Below are positions 61,243 through 64,000 of a stretch of 64,000 nucleotides of DNA, piece after piece. The stretch's first letter is position 1. Every line of letters begins with the position of its first letter. The notes below the pieces were generated by a model that saw only the letters and a program-made list of their open reading frames with translations, did no database searches and was not told the DNA's origin. This stretch comes from Lysinibacillus cavernae (GTDB taxonomy: Bacteria; Bacillota; Bacilli; Bacillales_A; Planococcaceae). The translations under genes were made by a program, and so were the position numbers. Location: NCBI RefSeq assembly GCF_009724685.1, contig NZ_WMEF01000008.1:124001-188000 (forward strand). Direction: 5' to 3'.

Positions 61243-61291
61243 GTCAATCTATGAATCATTAACATATTGTCTAGTTTCATAGAGATTGGAC
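61243..61291. promoter_or_regulatory. Inverted repeat upstream of the M20 operon
   Basis: GTCAATCTATGAA (61243-61255) can pair with TTCATAGAGATTGGAC (61276-61291) with small bulges. A second nested pair, AACATATTGTC/GACAATGTT (61261-61297), overlaps it. Candidate operator or competing leader structures. The surrounding 364-base gap has no gene. Confidence 0.45.
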
Positions 61292-61344
61292 AATGTTAAA
61301 ATAACATAAATTCAGAATATTCCCTAAAATAGGAGGTTCTTTGT

Positions 61345-62577
61345 ATGACAGTAACCAGTTTGAAAACAACAAAATCTTATGTGCGTGATCGTGAGGCAGT
61401 CATTACATTAACACAGAAACTTGTGCGAATTGAAAGCGTTTACCGTGAGAATGATCCGAAGGGTAATGAGCAAGAAGTGGCACATTTTGTTGCTGCTTAT
61501 TTACGAGATATTGGCATTGAAACGCATGTAGAGGAGGTTGTGCCCGGGCGACCGAATGTTATTGGCATTATTGATTCGGGCAAACCAGGGAAGACATTGC
61601 TTTTCGAAGGACATACAGATGTAGTGACAGAGGGCAATCGAGATGCTTGGGCATATGATCCATTTGGGGCAGAAATTGTGGAAGGACGTATGTATGGTAG
61701 AGGGACGAACGATACAAAGGGAAATCTTGCTTGTATGATTACAGCTTGTCAATCATTGCTACTAGATCAAGAAGAGTTTACGGGCAAGATTATTTTATGT
61801 ATTCCTTGTGATGAAGAGGGGCTCATGTTGGGCATTAAACATTTTATTAAAAATGGTTGGGCTGACGGAGTAGATGGTGCGATTATCTGTGAGCCACAGG
61901 AAAACAATGTGTGTATTGCACAGCGTGGAGCTATCCGTTTGAAGGTAGATATTTTTGGTAAAATGGCCCACGGAGCCATTTCTTGGAGTGGCATTAATCC
62001 TAACTGGCGTATGGCACGTTTCATCGTAGAGCTTGAAAAACTAGAAAAAGAGGAACAGGCTCGATTAGGGCGTGATCCTATGTTGAATTGGCCATCGATT
62101 ACGCCAACGATTTTACGTGCTCCAGTAAAAGGAGATGCTCAAATCAATGTCATCCCAGATCATTGTATGACGACGCTGGATATTCGCACTGTGCCTGCTC
62201 AAGATCATGATGAACTACTGGGCAGAATCGAAGCGATTATTAAATTATTACAAGCGGACGATCCTGATTTTAAAGTCGAGCTTACTGTCCTTGATAACCG
62301 ACCAGCTACAGCAACGGCTAAGGAAGACCCTGTTGTACAGGCCATTTATGAGGCGGTGGCAGAGGTGACGGAGAAGGAACCAAAATATAATGGTGTTCCT
62401 GGTGCGACAGATGGAACGTTTCTTCATGTCCATGGTATTCCGATTGTGACGGTTGGTGCTGGAGATCGAGAAATCCCTCATCAAATCAATGAATATGTAG
62501 ATATTGAAGAATTGGCAGAAACAACGGCGATTTATCGTTTGGCGGCATTGAAGTTTTTGGCGGGTGATGAACAATGA
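61345..62577 (+). CDS. ArgE/DapE family M20 deacylase
   Basis: A 410-residue zinc amidohydrolase of the M20/ArgE-DapE family. Metal ligands: H90 and D92 (FEGHTDVV), D123 (GRGTNDTKG), E157/E158 (PCDEEG), the CEP glutamate near residue 193, and the final His in EIPHQINEYVD. The dimerisation domain (IRLKVDIFGKMAHGAISW) is present. Substrates are typically N-acyl amino acids. ATG behind AGGAGG. First gene of an operon with a dehydrogenase and an SDR. Confidence 0.9.
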   Translation: MTVTSLKTTKSYVRDREAVITLTQKLVRIESVYRENDPKGNEQEVAHFVAAYLRDIGIETHVEEVVPGRPNVIGIIDSGKPGKTLLFEGHTDVVTEGNRDAWAYDPFGAEIVEGRMYGRGTNDTKGNLACMITACQSLLLDQEEFTGKIILCIPCDEEGLMLGIKHFIKNGWADGVDGAIICEPQENNVCIAQRGAIRLKVDIFGKMAHGAISWSGINPNWRMARFIVELEKLEKEEQARLGRDPMLNWPSITPTILRAPVKGDAQINVIPDHCMTTLDIRTVPAQDHDELLGRIEAIIKLLQADDPDFKVELTVLDNRPATATAKEDPVVQAIYEAVAEVTEKEPKYNGVPGATDGTFLHVHGIPIVTVGAGDREIPHQINEYVDIEELAETTAIYRLAALKFLAGDEQ

Positions 62578-63662
62578 AGTCGATAAAAATTGCGGTTATA
62601 CCTGGGGATGGCATAGGGAAGGAAGTTATGGAGGAAGCGTTAAAGATTTTGGCATGTTTGCAAAAACGTGATAGCTCCCTACAAGTCGAGACGACCATCT
62701 TCCCTTGGAGTTCTGATTATTATGTACAGAATGGCTGTATGATGCCTGAGGATGCACTTGAAACACTACAAAAATTTGATGCGATATTGTTTGGGGCTAT
62801 TGGCGATGCTCGTGTGCCAGATGATGTCACGGTTTGGGAATTAATTATGCCAATTCGGAAGCATTTCCAGCAATATGTGAATTTCCGTCCAATTAAATCA
62901 CTGCCAGGGATCACGTCACCTCTGGCAAATGGTGGGGAGATTGATTTTGTCATCTTCCGTGAAAATGCGGAGGGAGAATATTCGGACAGTGGTGGTCGAC
63001 TGTATCAGCAGCAGCCACAGGAAATGACCATTCAAAATACAATTATGACACGGATTGGGATTGAAAAAATTGTACGAGCAGCTTGTGATTATGCGGAGCA
63101 ACATGGAAAAACCAAAATAACAAGTGCAACTAAATCGAATGCTATTATTCATTCGATGAAATTTTGGGATGAGCATACAAAGAAGACTGTGGCTCAAAGC
63201 TCAGCAGCACTACAACTCCAATCAGTTTACATTGATGCTTTAGTCGCTTACTTTGTAGAGCGACCACAGGATTTTGAGGTAGTCGTAGCTTCTAATTTAT
63301 TTGGCGATATTTTATCTGATTTAGGCTCTGCCATTGTAGGCGGATTGGGTCTGTCTCCATCGGCCAACCTGAATCCAGAGAAGGATTTTCCATCGATGTT
63401 TGAGCCTGTGCATGGTTCGGCACCAGATATTGCAGGGAAGGGTATTGCCAATCCAATCGCACAAATTTGGTCGCTTGCCTTACTTCTTGGCCATCAAGGT
63501 AGAACCGATTTAGAACAGCTCATTATCAAAGCCATCACCAAAGTACTACAAGAAGGGGTCGTGAAAACAGCAGATATTGGTGGACAAGCGTCAACAGCTC
63601 AAATGGGCAATGCGATTTGTCAGGAAATCATTCATATGACATTAACAGCAGGGGGTGTTTAG
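62574..63662 (+). CDS. D-malate/tartrate dehydrogenase-type decarboxylating dehydrogenase
   Basis: A 362-residue member of the isopropylmalate/isocitrate dehydrogenase family. IAVIPGDGIGKEVMEEAL, FGAIGDARVPDDVTVWE, RENAEGEYSDSGGR, SNLFGDILSDLGS, PSANLNPE and FEPVHGSAPDIAGKGIANP are diagnostic. The NFRP loop and FPWSSDYYVQNG resemble E. coli DmlA and tartrate dehydrogenase more than LeuB. Its ATG overlaps the deacylase stop (ATGA), so the pair is translationally coupled. Confidence 0.87.
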   Translation: MKSIKIAVIPGDGIGKEVMEEALKILACLQKRDSSLQVETTIFPWSSDYYVQNGCMMPEDALETLQKFDAILFGAIGDARVPDDVTVWELIMPIRKHFQQYVNFRPIKSLPGITSPLANGGEIDFVIFRENAEGEYSDSGGRLYQQQPQEMTIQNTIMTRIGIEKIVRAACDYAEQHGKTKITSATKSNAIIHSMKFWDEHTKKTVAQSSAALQLQSVYIDALVAYFVERPQDFEVVVASNLFGDILSDLGSAIVGGLGLSPSANLNPEKDFPSMFEPVHGSAPDIAGKGIANPIAQIWSLALLLGHQGRTDLEQLIIKAITKVLQEGVVKTADIGGQASTAQMGNAICQEIIHMTLTAGGV

Positions 63663-63663
63663 T

Positions 63664-64000
63664 ATGACAGGCGAACAAAAGGTAATCGTTGTAACAGGTG
63701 CGGGAGGCGGTATGGGTAAAGCCATTATTCAAGAGCAGCTAAAGCAAGGCAATATGGTCGTAGGGCTCGATCTATCAACAGAAGCATTATCAGATTTGGC
63801 ACAGGATTCCTTGCAATGTGTTGAAGTCAATGTTTTGCAGGAGGAGCGTGTCAACGACATATGCCAGCAGATTTTTGATAAGTATGGCAGGATAGATGGG
63901 CTTGTTAACGCACTTGGCATTGCACAGTCGGCTACACCTATAGAACAGGTGACAATGGATGAGTGGAATCGTTTAATGGATGTCAATGTGAAAAGCTTGT
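63664..64000 (+). CDS. SDR family oxidoreductase, cut by the window end
   Basis: The first 112 codons of a short-chain dehydrogenase: cofactor loop TGAGGGMG at residues 11-18, D36 after the second strand (VVGLDLS), CVEVNVLQEE and NALGIAQ in place of NNAG. It starts one base after the dehydrogenase stop with GGGGTG upstream, so it is the third gene of this operon. The catalytic Tyr/Lys lies beyond the edge. Confidence 0.85.
   Translation, partial: MTGEQKVIVVTGAGGGMGKAIIQEQLKQGNMVVGLDLSTEALSDLAQDSLQCVEVNVLQEERVNDICQQIFDKYGRIDGLVNALGIAQSATPIEQVTMDEWNRLMDVNVKSL

Noticed and set aside
1-64000. CRISPR arrays, tRNA or rRNA genes, insertion sequences, prophage
   Set aside because: No regularly spaced repeats, cloverleaf candidates, rRNA stretches, transposases or phage structural genes were found by reading.

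Overview
The window is a chromosomal segment of a low-GC, endospore-forming Firmicute. Lysinibacillus or a close relative in the Planococcaceae/Bacillaceae is the best guess. The grounds are strong GGAGG ribosome binding sites with ATG/GTG/TTG starts, a SAM-I riboswitch, a type II pantothenate kinase (CoaW), DUF3889, CvfC/YpgR-like and C2HC-Ix2C zinc-finger proteins, and many U-tailed hairpin terminators. No search was run, so the organism is an inference. I see no rRNA, tRNA, CRISPR array, insertion sequence or prophage.

Layout. 1-18 kb: carbon and nitrogen metabolism (MBL hydrolase, malic enzyme, a stand-alone diverged purC, gdhA, dsdA, a class V aminotransferase), two chemoreceptors, a nitroreductase and a ferric-reductase-like flavoprotein. 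18-26 kb: a squalene/phytoene-synthase-family protein, an SDR, coaW, two tiny hydrophilic proteins, a DJ-1/PfpI protein, a MarR-MFS unit and a divergent Crp/Fnr-HAD pair. 26.0-28.6 kb: a PadR-DUF1048 unit plus a DrrAB-type ABC exporter, visibly richer in G+C than its flanks. It carries two copies of a 50-bp promoter/operator, so it looks like an acquired drug-response cassette. 28.8-31.2 kb: a polar amino acid ABC importer. 31-39 kb: a minimal RNase HI, zinc-finger and SEC-C proteins, PepF, Dps and a YflT-like stress protein (both behind sigma-B-like promoters), and a DMT exporter divergent from a LysR regulator. 39-44 kb: a CoaB-like protein, TetR-DUF418, a SAM riboswitch controlling a lone yezD, flavin reductase, VOC protein, cold-shock protein and fhs.

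46.2-53.4 kb is one catabolic operon: hydantoinase/oxoprolinase subunits A and B, an IclR regulator, an OPT-family transporter and a DUF917 (S-methyl-thiohydantoin-desulfurase-like) protein. It reads as import and ATP-dependent opening of a small cyclic amide, with a local regulator. A roughly 600-bp stretch without an intact gene follows. 54-57.8 kb: an HD phosphohydrolase, then a PLP group II decarboxylase divergent from a MocR regulator with repeat sites between them. 57.9-61 kb: an ABC-F ATPase and a CvfC/YpgR-like HEAT protein. 61.3 kb to the end: an operon of M20 deacylase, D-malate/tartrate-type dehydrogenase and an SDR cut by the window edge, preceded by an inverted repeat.

Many open reading frames extend upstream of the likely start. 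Starts were placed by Shine-Dalgarno spacing, and this is stated where it matters.
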